From: an uncultured Pelagibacteraceae bacterium
GTDB lineage: Bacteria > Pseudomonadota > Alphaproteobacteria > Pelagibacterales > Pelagibacteraceae
Length of the DNA: 64,000 nt
Reading direction: 5' to 3'
Assembly: GCA_902634775.1 (NCBI GenBank)
Contig: CACPLG010000001.1
Span: 62,001-126,000, forward strand
In this document: positions 40,920-49,790 of the stretch, piece by piece
How positions within the stretch are numbered: the stretch's first letter is position 1
How the letters are laid out: every line of letters begins with the position of its first letter
The notes under the pieces: generated by a model
What the model saw: the letters and a program-made list of their open reading frames with translations, nothing else
What the model was told of the DNA's origin: nothing
The model's database searches: none
Translations under genes and position numbers: made by a program

Positions 40920-42701
40920 ATGACCAAAATGACCACAGAAGAAGCTTTTATCAAAGTACTTCAAATGCATGGAGTTGAACACGCATTTGGAATTATTGGT
41001 TCTGCTTTTATGCCGATTTCAGATTTATTTCCAAAAGCTGGAATAACTTTTTGGGATGTTGCCCACGAAACCAATGGAGGATTAATAGCAGATGGTTACA
41101 CTCGAGCAACTGGAAAAATGTCAATGGTTATCGCTCAAAATGGTCCGGGCATCACAGGTCTAGTTACACCTATTAAAACAGCTTATTGGAACCACACACC
41201 TTTATTACTCGTAACACCTCAAGCTGCAAACAAAACAATGGGTCAGGGTGGTTTTCAAGAAGTAGAACAAATGAATTTATTTAAAGACATGGTCTGTTAT
41301 CAAGAGGAGGTAAGAGATCCGTCTAGAATGGCTGAAGTTTTAAATAGAGTAATTGAAAAAGCTTTCAGAGGATCTGCACCAGCACAAATAAATGTTCCTA
41401 GAGACTATTGGACACAAGTTATAGATATAGAGCTTCCTCCCATCGTAAGATTTGAAAGACAAGGTGGTGGAAAGGATGCAATTGAAAGAGCTTCAAGTTT
41501 ATTATCAAAAGCAAAATTTCCTGTAATTCTATCAGGTGCAGGAGTTGTTATTGGTGGAGCGATAGAAGAATGCAAAAAATTAGCAGAGAAATTAGATGCA
41601 CCAGTTTGTAATGGTTATCAACACAATGATAGTTTTCCTGGAAGCCATCCACTTGCTGTTGGACCTTTAGGTTACAATGGTTCAAAAGCAGCTATGGAAC
41701 TTATTTCAATGGCCGACGTTGTTTTAGCATTAGGAACAAGATTAAATCCCTTTTCTACTTTACCAGGTTATGGAATCGACTATTGGCCTAAAAACGCAAC
41801 AATAATTCAAGTTGATATGAACCCAGATAGAATAGGTTTAACTAAAAAAGTTACAGTAGGAATATGTGGTGATGCTAAACAGGTTGCCCAACAAATTTTA
41901 GATAAACTTTCATCTGATGCTGGTAATTCGGGTCGAGATGAGAGAAAAAATTTAATTCACAAAACTAAATCTGCTTGGCTACAAACTTTAGCTGGACTAG
42001 ATCATGAAGAAGATGATCCAGGAACAGTCTGGAATAAAGAAGCAAGAGAAAGAGATAAAGATAGAATGTCTCCAAGACAAGCATGGAGAGCGATACAGGA
42101 CGCACTGCCCAAAGATGCAATAATTTCGAGTGACATCGGAAACAATTGTGCAATAGGAAATGCTTATCCAACTTTTGAAAATGGGCGAAAATATTTAGCA
42201 CCAGGTTTATTTGGACCTTGCGGTTACGGATTTCCAGCAATCTTAGGTGCAAAAATTGGATGCCCAGATACACCTGTAATTGGTTTTGCTGGTGACGGTG
42301 CATTTGGAATAAGTATGAATGAAATGAGTTCATGCGCTAGGGAAGAATGGCCAGCTATTACTATGGTTATATTTAGAAACTATCAATGGGGAGCTGAAAA
42401 AAGAAACTCTATTTTGTGGTTTGACGATAACTTTGTTGGTACAGAGCTAGATCCAGAATTAAGTTACGCAAAAGTTGCTAATGCATGTGGTCTTAAAGGA
42501 GTTACTTGTAAAACAATGGAAGAAACTACTAAAGCGATCAAACAATCTTGTGAAGACCAAAAAAAAGGTATTACCACTTTCATAGAGATTATTTTAAACC
42601 AAGAATTAGGTGAGCCATTTAGAAGAGACGCAATGAAAAAACCAGTTGAGGTTGCTGGAATTAAGAAAAATGATATGAAGCCTCAAAAGTCTTTAATATA
42701 G
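40920..42701 (+). CDS. xsc: Sulfoacetaldehyde acetyltransferase
   Basis: 593 aa ThDP enzyme. EEAFIKVLQMHGVEHAFGIIGSAFMP at the start and HETNGGLIADGYTRATGKM give the pyrimidine domain with its Glu. The ThDP/Mg loop is GDGAFGISMNEMSSC, and NYQWGAEKRNSILWFD is the Xsc-specific segment. Xsc converts sulfoacetaldehyde plus phosphate to acetyl phosphate and sulfite. Full length for the family. No pta or taurine pathway gene (tauABC, tpa) is in the window, so the source of sulfoacetaldehyde is outside. Divergent from suyAB. A renalase-like gene follows after 19 bp. Confidence 0.96.
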   Translation: MTKMTTEEAFIKVLQMHGVEHAFGIIGSAFMPISDLFPKAGITFWDVAHETNGGLIADGYTRATGKMSMVIAQNGPGITGLVTPIKTAYWNHTPLLLVTPQAANKTMGQGGFQEVEQMNLFKDMVCYQEEVRDPSRMAEVLNRVIEKAFRGSAPAQINVPRDYWTQVIDIELPPIVRFERQGGGKDAIERASSLLSKAKFPVILSGAGVVIGGAIEECKKLAEKLDAPVCNGYQHNDSFPGSHPLAVGPLGYNGSKAAMELISMADVVLALGTRLNPFSTLPGYGIDYWPKNATIIQVDMNPDRIGLTKKVTVGICGDAKQVAQQILDKLSSDAGNSGRDERKNLIHKTKSAWLQTLAGLDHEEDDPGTVWNKEARERDKDRMSPRQAWRAIQDALPKDAIISSDIGNNCAIGNAYPTFENGRKYLAPGLFGPCGYGFPAILGAKIGCPDTPVIGFAGDGAFGISMNEMSSCAREEWPAITMVIFRNYQWGAEKRNSILWFDDNFVGTELDPELSYAKVANACGLKGVTCKTMEETTKAIKQSCEDQKKGITTFIEIILNQELGEPFRRDAMKKPVEVAGIKKNDMKPQKSLI

Positions 42702-42720
42702 TTTTTTAAATAACTCAATA

Positions 42721-43689
42721 ATGTTAGATTTTTGTATAATAGGATCTGGTATCTCTGGTTCAACAATTGCTTATCATTTAAAAAAAAAATATTCAATCAA
42801 CGTTCACGATAAAGCAAGAGGTGTTGGTGGCAGAAGTTCTTTTAAGCGATATAAAGGTAAAATAGGTTTTGATCATGGTCTTCAATATTTATCTCCAAGA
42901 TCAAAGGAATTTAAATCTTTTACCGATAAACTTATTAAAAAAAAGGTTCTCAAACATTGGAGAGGTAATCATGAATTTTTAAATCAGAAGGTCAAAAGAG
43001 ACAAAAAACATGTCAAATTAATTGGTGTCAAAGGAAATAACGATATAAGTAAATTTTTGCTTAAAAATATTAATTGTAATTTTCAATCAGAACTATCTGA
43101 AATAAAAAGACAAAAAGATTATTGGTATCTTAAATTTAAAGATAATAAGCATATTTATTCAAAAAATTTAATCTTATCAATTCCTTTTCCACAAGCAAAA
43201 AAACTTTCATCTAAGTTTGTCAAAACAAAACTTTTTAAAAATAAGGTTATAATGAATTCAAGTCTAACAGTTTTATTAATGACCAATAAAACAGCACTAA
43301 AAGCGAGCAGTTTTTTTACCAATGACAAAGTTTTAGGTTGGGTTTCTAAAGAAAATTCAAAAAAAAGATTTAAATATAATAAAGACTTATGGGTACTTCA
43401 AAGTACCTTTGAGTATGGAAAAAAACACACTGATAACTACAGAAATAAAAAAAAATTTTACACAAATGTTTTAATTAATAAGTTTAAAAAACTAACAAAA
43501 ATTAAAATCAGAAAGACGTATTTTACCCACATACATGGATGGAAATATTCCTCTAATTCAAAACCTTTAAATGTGCAAAGTTATTGGGATAAAAAAATTG
43601 GTCTCGGTATTTGTGGTGACTGGTTTGGTGGCCCAAGGTTGGAAAATGGATGGTTGAGTGCTAAGGATCTTTTTAAGAAGATTAATTAA
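42721..43689 (+). CDS. FAD-dependent amine-oxidase-fold protein, renalase-like
   Basis: 322 aa. GSGISGSTIAYHL (8-20) is the FAD dinucleotide loop. DKARGVGGRSSFKRYKG and FDHGLQYLSP follow as in renalase-like amine oxidases, and the C-terminal LGICGDWFGGPRLENGWLSA is the conserved FAD/cover motif of the same group. Bacterial renalases oxidise wrong NAD(P)H isomers; whether this one does is unknown. The gene is unusually Lys-rich. It follows xsc by 19 bp and ends 2 bp from the convergent Anbu gene. Confidence 0.78.
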   Translation: MLDFCIIGSGISGSTIAYHLKKKYSINVHDKARGVGGRSSFKRYKGKIGFDHGLQYLSPRSKEFKSFTDKLIKKKVLKHWRGNHEFLNQKVKRDKKHVKLIGVKGNNDISKFLLKNINCNFQSELSEIKRQKDYWYLKFKDNKHIYSKNLILSIPFPQAKKLSSKFVKTKLFKNKVIMNSSLTVLLMTNKTALKASSFFTNDKVLGWVSKENSKKRFKYNKDLWVLQSTFEYGKKHTDNYRNKKKFYTNVLINKFKKLTKIKIRKTYFTHIHGWKYSSNSKPLNVQSYWDKKIGLGICGDWFGGPRLENGWLSAKDLFKKIN

Positions 43690-43691
43690 AA

Positions 43692-44414
43692 TCATTCCCA
43701 ATCAAATCTTGGAAATGATTTAAAAACTTTTAAAATTCCTTCTGACCATTCATTTGTCATTGTTGAGAATTCTTTATCATTTAGATTTAAACATTTTTGA
43801 GAAGCAATTTTTAATTGATCTTTTTTATACACCACAAAGTCAATTGGTGGACCAACAGTTAAATCACTTTTTAAAGTTGAATCCATAGAAATTAGTGCAC
43901 ATCTTGAAGCATCTCCCAACTTCACATCTGGCGTTATAACTCTATCTAAAATAGGTTTTCCATATTTAACCTCTCCAATTACTAAATAAGGTTTGCTGTC
44001 TGCTGGCTTTATGTAATTTCCTTGTGGGTATACCAAAAATAATTCCATGGGCTGACCTTTAATCTGGCCACCAACAATAAAAGTTGAACCCAGCAATACT
44101 GTGTCTGTATTCATTCCTTTTGGAGAGGAATGTTTTAGGTTTAAAGACCCAACATATTTTGCAATTTGATCAAAATCTTCACATGAATTAAGATTTTTCC
44201 CTCCAGAATTATCTTTAAGATCTTTTTCTATAGATTTATAAACTGCTTGTGACGTTCCAAGATTTCCCGAAGTTACTATTAATATAGTCCTATCACCAAC
44301 ATCATATGTGAACATTTTTGAATAAATATTTACGTCGTCAAAACCAGCATTAGTTCGACTATCTGATGCAACAATTATGCCCTCTTTTGTTTTAATTCCT
44401 ATGCAGTAAGTCAT
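43692..44414 (-). CDS. Anbu, proteasome-like Ntn hydrolase
   Basis: 240 aa. It begins MTYCIGIKTKEG without propeptide, so Met removal exposes catalytic Thr1. Asp17 is in ASDSRTNAG, and the Lys (near 32) in IYSKMFTY complete the Thr-Asp-Lys set of the Ntn proteasome fold. The TYCIGI start, the GNLGTSQAVYKSI and DTVLLGSTFIVGGQI segments mark the Anbu branch. Anbu forms ring or spiral assemblies and is usually found with an ATP-grasp, an alpha-E and a transglutaminase-like gene. Here only the ATP-grasp is nearby, divergent across 111 bp. Substrate unknown. Confidence 0.9.
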   Translation of the reverse strand: MTYCIGIKTKEGIIVASDSRTNAGFDDVNIYSKMFTYDVGDRTILIVTSGNLGTSQAVYKSIEKDLKDNSGGKNLNSCEDFDQIAKYVGSLNLKHSSPKGMNTDTVLLGSTFIVGGQIKGQPMELFLVYPQGNYIKPADSKPYLVIGEVKYGKPILDRVITPDVKLGDASRCALISMDSTLKSDLTVGPPIDFVVYKKDQLKIASQKCLNLNDKEFSTMTNEWSEGILKVFKSFPRFDWE

Positions 44415-44460
44415 ATAGCTATATGTATTATTTAATTAAACGATGTATTTATAATCGATT

Positions 44461-44496
44461 TATATCATATCTGATATATCTAAAATGCATTTGCAT
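44461..44496. promoter_or_regulatory. Two adjacent dyads in the Anbu / ATP-grasp promoter region
   Basis: TATATCA (44461-44467) and TGATATA (44472-44478) are a perfect 7-4-7 inverted repeat. ATGCA (44485-44489) and TGCAT (44492-44496) form a 5-2-5 one 6 bp further on. Both are within the 111-bp divergent spacer. AT-rich dyads occur by chance in this DNA, so the first is only suggestive; the pair in a divergent promoter region is the reason to list it. Confidence 0.3.
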
Positions 44497-44525
44497 ATTA
44501 GGATTAACTATTAAAAGCTATTAAA

Positions 44526-45971
44526 ATGGTCAATAAATTGTGGAAAAATTATAATGCTAAATATGCTTACGATGGATATTTTACGGAAGATAATAAGCTT
44601 CGCAAACATGCAACAATTATTTCTAATATTCTTGAAAGATACGGAAAAGAAAAACTTCAAGAAATAGAAAAAAATTGCCAAAGTACTATAAGTGCAAGAG
44701 GTATTAATTTTAGAGTATACGCTGCAAATAATAGAGCAGAAGAAAAAAAATGGCCTCTTGATATAATACCAAGAATTATTCCAAGAACTCAATGGAATAA
44801 AGTTTCAAGGGGATTACAGCAAAGAGTAAAAGCTCTAAATTTATTTATCGATGATGTTTACAACCAGAAAAAAATATTTAAGGACAATGTTATCCCTAAA
44901 GAGATAATATTTAAATCACCTTACTATGTTAAAGAATGTGAGGGGTTTTCACCAAAATATAAAGCATGGTCAAATATTTCAGGAGTAGATTTAATAAGAA
45001 ACAAATCTGGTGATTATTTAGTTCTTGAAGATAACTTAAGAGTTCCCTCAGGTGTATCTTATATGCTTGAGAACAGAATGGTAATGAGAGATGTTTTTCC
45101 TGAATTATTTACAAGATACAAAGTTGCATCCATAAATATTTATACAAATAAATTATTTAATTGTATGAAAGAGTGTATTCCAAAAAAAACAAAAGACCCC
45201 CATATGGTTGTTTTAACACCAGGTATTTATAATTCTGCGTACTTTGAACATTCATATTTAGCAGAACAAATGGGTATTGCCTTAGTAGAAGGAAAAGATC
45301 TTTTTGTTGATAATGATATAGTTTACATGAAGACTGTTAAAGGTCCTTTAAGAGTTGATTGTATTTATAGACGTTTGGATGATACTTTTTTGGATCCAAA
45401 AGCATTCTATAAAGGGTCAGTTATAGGTGTTCCTGGTTTATTCAAAGCTTGGAGAAAAGGAAACGTTGGAATTTTAAATGCCATAGGAACTGGTGTTGCA
45501 GATGATAAGGTTGTTTATTCATACGTCAATAAAATGATAGTTTATTATTTAGGAGAACAGCCAATTTTAAATCAAGTTGAAACTTATTTGTGTCATGACA
45601 AGACTCAAATGGATTATGTAATAGAGAACATATCAAAATTAGTAGTAAAACCTGCAAATGCATCTGGTGGATATGGAATAATGATTGGTCCAAAGGCACC
45701 TCAAAAAGAAAGAGAAGAAGTAATTGCAAAAATTAAAAAAAATCCAAGAGAATTTATAGCTCAACCTTTGGAAATTTTATCTACTGCCCCAACAATTACT
45801 AAAAATGATATTGAACCAAGGCATCTTGACCTAAGACCATTTGTACTTAGTGGAAAATCTACATATGTAACAACTGGCGGCTTGACAAGAGTAGCATTAA
45901 GAAAAGGCAGTACAATTGTAAATAGCTCACAAGGCGGCGGTTCCAAAGATACTTTAATTGTTGATATCTAA
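44526..45971 (+). CDS. Circularly permuted ATP-grasp protein (Anbu partner)
   Basis: 481 aa of the CP_ATPgrasp_2 (DUF404/DUF407) family. ISARGINFRVY, WPLDIIPRIIP, LNLFIDDVYN, YLVLEDNLRVPSGVSYMLENR and VVLTPGIYNSAYFEHSYLA are the permuted nucleotide-binding blocks. KPANASGGYGIMIGP carries the ATP-grasp Lys/Gly loop, and the end is DLRPFVLSG with GGLTRVALRKGSTIVNSSQGG. Members in Anbu and alpha-E operons are thought to ligate an amino acid or peptide to something. It is divergent from the Anbu gene and followed by the glucosylglycerate operon after 35 bp. Confidence 0.9.
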   Translation: MVNKLWKNYNAKYAYDGYFTEDNKLRKHATIISNILERYGKEKLQEIEKNCQSTISARGINFRVYAANNRAEEKKWPLDIIPRIIPRTQWNKVSRGLQQRVKALNLFIDDVYNQKKIFKDNVIPKEIIFKSPYYVKECEGFSPKYKAWSNISGVDLIRNKSGDYLVLEDNLRVPSGVSYMLENRMVMRDVFPELFTRYKVASINIYTNKLFNCMKECIPKKTKDPHMVVLTPGIYNSAYFEHSYLAEQMGIALVEGKDLFVDNDIVYMKTVKGPLRVDCIYRRLDDTFLDPKAFYKGSVIGVPGLFKAWRKGNVGILNAIGTGVADDKVVYSYVNKMIVYYLGEQPILNQVETYLCHDKTQMDYVIENISKLVVKPANASGGYGIMIGPKAPQKEREEVIAKIKKNPREFIAQPLEILSTAPTITKNDIEPRHLDLRPFVLSGKSTYVTTGGLTRVALRKGSTIVNSSQGGGSKDTLIVDI

Positions 45972-46006
45972 ATTTAAGTAAATAAATTCTTAATCATAAA
46001 TATTAC

Positions 46007-46801
46007 ATGATTTCAAAAATAGTTATATTTACTGATTTAGATGGAACCTTATTACACAATGAAACATTTAAATTTGAAAATATAAGACAATATATAAAAA
46101 ATTTACTGTCTAAAAACATATCAATAATCCCTAACTCAAGTAAAACAAAAGCTGAGATTTATAATTTTTGTCACGAGCTAGAGGAGGAAATTCCTTTTAT
46201 TGTTGAAAATGGTGCAGCTATATACAAAATGAATTTAGTTAACTCAGATTTTCCGGAGAAAATAATACTTAGTAGGGATAAAGATGAAATATTAAATGTA
46301 TTCTTTAAAAAAATCCCTAAAGAATTAATCTCAAAATGTAGGTTTGTTTTAAAACTTAAAAAAGATGAACAGCTTAAAATTTTTGGTTTATCTGAGAAAC
46401 AGCTTAGTTATGCATCTGACAGAGAATTTTCAGTGCCCCTTATATTTAAAGGTAACAAGGTAGAAAAAAATAATTTATTTAGATTAGTTTCTAATATGGG
46501 TTTAACAATGCAAGAGGGTGGTCGTGTTATCAATCTTTCTGACAAAGTGAGCAAGTCATCTGCAATGAAAAAAGTAAGTAGAATTTTTGAGAAAACTGAA
46601 AAACAAGAATTAAAAATAATAGGAATTGGAGATAATTTCAATGACTTAGATATGCTTAAAAGTAGTGACATAGCATGTTTGGTTTTTAATGAAAAATTTA
46701 AGTTAGATACTTTGAATATAAATAATTGTTTAGTTTCTAAAAAGCCCGCTCCAGAGGGGTGGGAAGAAGTTGTCAAAATGGCGCTGGAAAAAATTCAATA
46801 A
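46007..46801 (+). CDS. HAD phosphatase of the mannosyl/glucosyl-3-phosphoglycerate type
   Basis: 264 aa HAD hydrolase with a Cof/MPGP cap. The nucleophile motif IFTDLDGTLLHN is at 7-18, then ISIIPNSSKTKAEI (usually TSR; here NSSKT), VENGAAIYK and IGIGDNFNDLDMLK. This pattern, with ENGAAI and the late GDxxND, is that of mannosyl-3-phosphoglycerate phosphatase. Next to GpgS it should remove the phosphate of glucosyl-3-phosphoglycerate to give glucosylglycerate. GpgS starts 17 nt later. Confidence 0.82.
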   Translation: MISKIVIFTDLDGTLLHNETFKFENIRQYIKNLLSKNISIIPNSSKTKAEIYNFCHELEEEIPFIVENGAAIYKMNLVNSDFPEKIILSRDKDEILNVFFKKIPKELISKCRFVLKLKKDEQLKIFGLSEKQLSYASDREFSVPLIFKGNKVEKNNLFRLVSNMGLTMQEGGRVINLSDKVSKSSAMKKVSRIFEKTEKQELKIIGIGDNFNDLDMLKSSDIACLVFNEKFKLDTLNINNCLVSKKPAPEGWEEVVKMALEKIQ

Positions 46802-46818
46802 TGTTATTAAACTAAAAT

Positions 46819-48039
46819 ATGGGTGATTTTTCTCAAAACGGTATAGTTTCTACTCTTCATGATTTTAAGACTAAATCTACTGATGAAATTGAAAAAGAAT
46901 TATTAGAATTTTCGAAAGAAAGAAAAATGGAATTGATATTACCATGCCTTTACTCAGAATTAGAAGGAGAAGCCCTACCAAAAATTGTCAGTGAAATAAG
47001 TAAAACAAAATATTTAAATCATATTATTATTGGCCTGGATAAAGCAAACAAAAATCAGGCAAAAGATGCATGGAAATTTTTTAAAAAACTTAAAACTGAT
47101 TTTACTATTTTATGGAATGATGGGCCAAAACTTAAAAAGTTAGATGAAGAACTAAAAGAAAAAAGTTTAGCACCAAATCAACCGGGCAAAGGTAGAAATG
47201 TTTGGTATTGTCTTGGGATGTCAATTGCAAGAGACACTGCTAGATCGGTTGCTTTACATGATTGTGATATAAAAACTTACGATAGAAGAATGCTTGCAAA
47301 ACTTTTTTACCCAGTAGTAAATCCAGTTTTTAACTTTGAATTTTGTAAAGGATACTATCCAAGAATAGCTAATGAAAAAATGAATGGAAGAGTAGCTAGA
47401 TTACTTGTTGCGCCCTTACTAATAGCTTTAGAGAAAACTATCGGTAACAGCAGTTATTTACAATTTATGAAGTCTTTTAAATATCCTTTATCAGGTGAAT
47501 TTTCATTTAGACGGAACGTTCTTCCAGAATTAAGAATTTCTTCGGATTGGGGTATCGAGGTAGGAGTTCTATCTGAAATGCAAAGAAATTTTTCTCCGAA
47601 TAACATTTGTCAGGTTGATTTAGCAGACGCCTATGATCATAAACATCAAGACCTATCTTTGAATGATGAAACAAAAGGTCTATCTAAAATGTCAATTGAT
47701 ATTATTAAAACATTTATTAAAAAACTAGCAACCCAGGGTAATTCATTTAGTCGAGAGACTTTCAGATCTTTAAAAGCAACTTATTATAGAAGCGCTTTAG
47801 ATATGATAGATATATATAGAAGTGATGCAACTATGAATGGGTTAAAATTCGACTCACACACTGAGGAGGAAGCAGTTGAATTGTTTGCTATTAATATAAT
47901 GAAAGCAGGAGATGATTTTTATGTAAATCCAATGGATACACCATTTATACCAACATGGAGTAGAGTTAAAAGTGCTATACCAGATTTTCTTAACAAATTA
48001 AAAAAAGCTGTTAGTGAAGATAACAAAGACAACTCTTAA
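46819..48039 (+). CDS. gpgS: Glucosyl-3-phosphoglycerate synthase
   Basis: 406 aa GT81-type enzyme. LILPCLYSELEGEALPKIV and IIIGLDKANKNQAKDA give the GT-A start. PGKGRNVWYCLGMSIARD and the metal motif ALHDCDIKTYDRRML (the DxD is DCD) follow. NFEFCKGYYPRIANEKMNGRVARLLVAPLL and GEFSFRRNVLPELR are GpgS-specific. It joins glucose from NDP-glucose to 3-phosphoglycerate, the first step to the compatible solute glucosylglycerate. The first 40 residues resemble the family's variable start. The stop shares one base with the phosphorylase start. Confidence 0.9.
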   Translation: MGDFSQNGIVSTLHDFKTKSTDEIEKELLEFSKERKMELILPCLYSELEGEALPKIVSEISKTKYLNHIIIGLDKANKNQAKDAWKFFKKLKTDFTILWNDGPKLKKLDEELKEKSLAPNQPGKGRNVWYCLGMSIARDTARSVALHDCDIKTYDRRMLAKLFYPVVNPVFNFEFCKGYYPRIANEKMNGRVARLLVAPLLIALEKTIGNSSYLQFMKSFKYPLSGEFSFRRNVLPELRISSDWGIEVGVLSEMQRNFSPNNICQVDLADAYDHKHQDLSLNDETKGLSKMSIDIIKTFIKKLATQGNSFSRETFRSLKATYYRSALDMIDIYRSDATMNGLKFDSHTEEEAVELFAINIMKAGDDFYVNPMDTPFIPTWSRVKSAIPDFLNKLKKAVSEDNKDNS

Positions 48040-49760
48040 TGTTATCTCAGCAAAGTAAAAAAGATATAAAGAGAAAATTAAATTTTATTTACAAATCAAC
48101 TAAATCAAAAAAAGAACTAAATATTTATGCTGATGAAATTTTTCAGGTAATAAATAAATATAATAAAATTGGAAAAAAAGGAAAAAAACTTAAAGTGTCA
48201 GAAAAGACCTCAGCTTTGATTTGTTATGGCGATAGTCTATTAAATAGCAACAAAGAAAAAACAATCAAAATTTTTAGAAAGTTTTATAAAAAAAATCTTG
48301 ATAAGTTTTTTGATATAATTCACTTTCTTCCTTTCTATCCGTCAAGTAGTGACAGTGGGTTTGCTGTAAAAGATCATTATCAAGTAGATAAAAGATTGGG
48401 TGATTGGTCCGAAATAAATAAACAATCGAAAAATACTAGTATAATGGCAGACGTTGTAATAAATCATGCGTCTTCAAAAGGCTTATGGTTTAAAAACTTT
48501 TTGGCTAATAAATCGCCAGGAAAAGATTATTTTTTAACAGTAAGTAAAAAATTTAACATTTCTAAAGTCATTCGACCGCGAGAAAATAAACTACTTAAAA
48601 GGATTAGTATATTCAAAAAGAATAATCTTTTATGGAGAACTTTCAGCGACGATCAAATTGATTTAAATTTCAAGAATCCAAAAGTCTTGTTAAGATTTAT
48701 CAAAATAATTATAAATTTAGCAAATAATGGAGTTAATATTTTAAGACTAGATGCTATTGCTTATTTATGGAAAAAAAGTGGTTCTAATTGTGTAAATTTA
48801 AAAGAGACACACGAAATTATTAGATTGTTTAGAATAGTTTGTAACTCACTTAAGTGTAAGCCAATTATTATTACAGAGACTAATTTACCAGAAAAAGAAA
48901 ATTTGAGTTATTTTGGAGTAAAGAATAACGAGTCTCATTGGATATATAATTTTTCTTTACCACCTTTGTTGATCCATTCATTTCTTTTTGAGGACAGCAC
49001 CTACCTAAATAAATGGAGCAAAAATCTACCTACAACAAAGATTGGAAACAACTATCTAAACTTTATTGCATCTCATGATGGAATAGGCATGAGACCTGTC
49101 GAAGGGTATTTAAATAAGGATAGATTATCAAAGTTTTTCAAACGTTTAAAAAAAAATGGTGGACAACTGTCCTATAGAAAAATTCAAGGATCATCAAAAA
49201 AAGTATACGAAGCAAATATAACACTTTTCAATGCTTTTCAAAAAACTGATTATGATAAAAGAGGAAAATACTTCTTAGAAAGATATATTTCTGCACACGC
49301 TATTATGATTGCTTTTGAGGGAATTCCAGCAATTTATTTTAATTCTATATTTGGAACTTCAAATGATGAATACAAATATATTATTTCTGGAAACAAAAGA
49401 GATTTAAATAGGTATAAATGGAATAAAAATAGACTAGAAAAATTACTTAATGATAAAACTTCTAAACAAAGTGTATTTTATCAAAAAATAATGAATCTAA
49501 TTTATATTAAAAAACAAAACAAAGCGTTTCATCCTAACGCAAAAAGAGAAAACTTGAATATGGGAAGAAAAATATTTTGTTTTAAAAGAATTAGCTTAGA
49601 TAAAAAACAAGTTATTTATAACATTACTAATTTATCCTCAAAACCACAAAAATTGAATTTAAACAGCAAATTTAAGAAATACAAAAATTTGTTAGGTAGA
49701 CCAAACATTAGTCATATGTTAGAGCTAAAACCACATCAAACTCTGTGGTTGACAAATTAA
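48039..49760 (+). CDS. GH13 glucosylglycerate phosphorylase (sucrose phosphorylase-like)
   Basis: 573 aa alpha-amylase fold of subfamily GH13_18. FLPFYPSSSDSGFAVKDHYQVD, DVVINHASSKGLWF, nucleophile Asp238 in ILRLDAIAYLW, acid/base Glu280 in IITETNLP and Asp347 in FIASHDGIGMRP are all in place. Group members phosphorolyse sucrose or glucosylglycerate; sitting with GpgS and the phosphatase it should yield glucose-1-phosphate and glycerate from glucosylglycerate. Very Lys/Asn-rich like its surroundings. Last gene of the operon (1-nt overlap with gpgS); the next gene is convergent. Confidence 0.85.
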   Translation: MLSQQSKKDIKRKLNFIYKSTKSKKELNIYADEIFQVINKYNKIGKKGKKLKVSEKTSALICYGDSLLNSNKEKTIKIFRKFYKKNLDKFFDIIHFLPFYPSSSDSGFAVKDHYQVDKRLGDWSEINKQSKNTSIMADVVINHASSKGLWFKNFLANKSPGKDYFLTVSKKFNISKVIRPRENKLLKRISIFKKNNLLWRTFSDDQIDLNFKNPKVLLRFIKIIINLANNGVNILRLDAIAYLWKKSGSNCVNLKETHEIIRLFRIVCNSLKCKPIIITETNLPEKENLSYFGVKNNESHWIYNFSLPPLLIHSFLFEDSTYLNKWSKNLPTTKIGNNYLNFIASHDGIGMRPVEGYLNKDRLSKFFKRLKKNGGQLSYRKIQGSSKKVYEANITLFNAFQKTDYDKRGKYFLERYISAHAIMIAFEGIPAIYFNSIFGTSNDEYKYIISGNKRDLNRYKWNKNRLEKLLNDKTSKQSVFYQKIMNLIYIKKQNKAFHPNAKRENLNMGRKIFCFKRISLDKKQVIYNITNLSSKPQKLNLNSKFKKYKNLLGRPNISHMLELKPHQTLWLTN

Positions 49761-49790
49761 ATCTATTGAGCAATTTTCAAAGAAAAAGAC

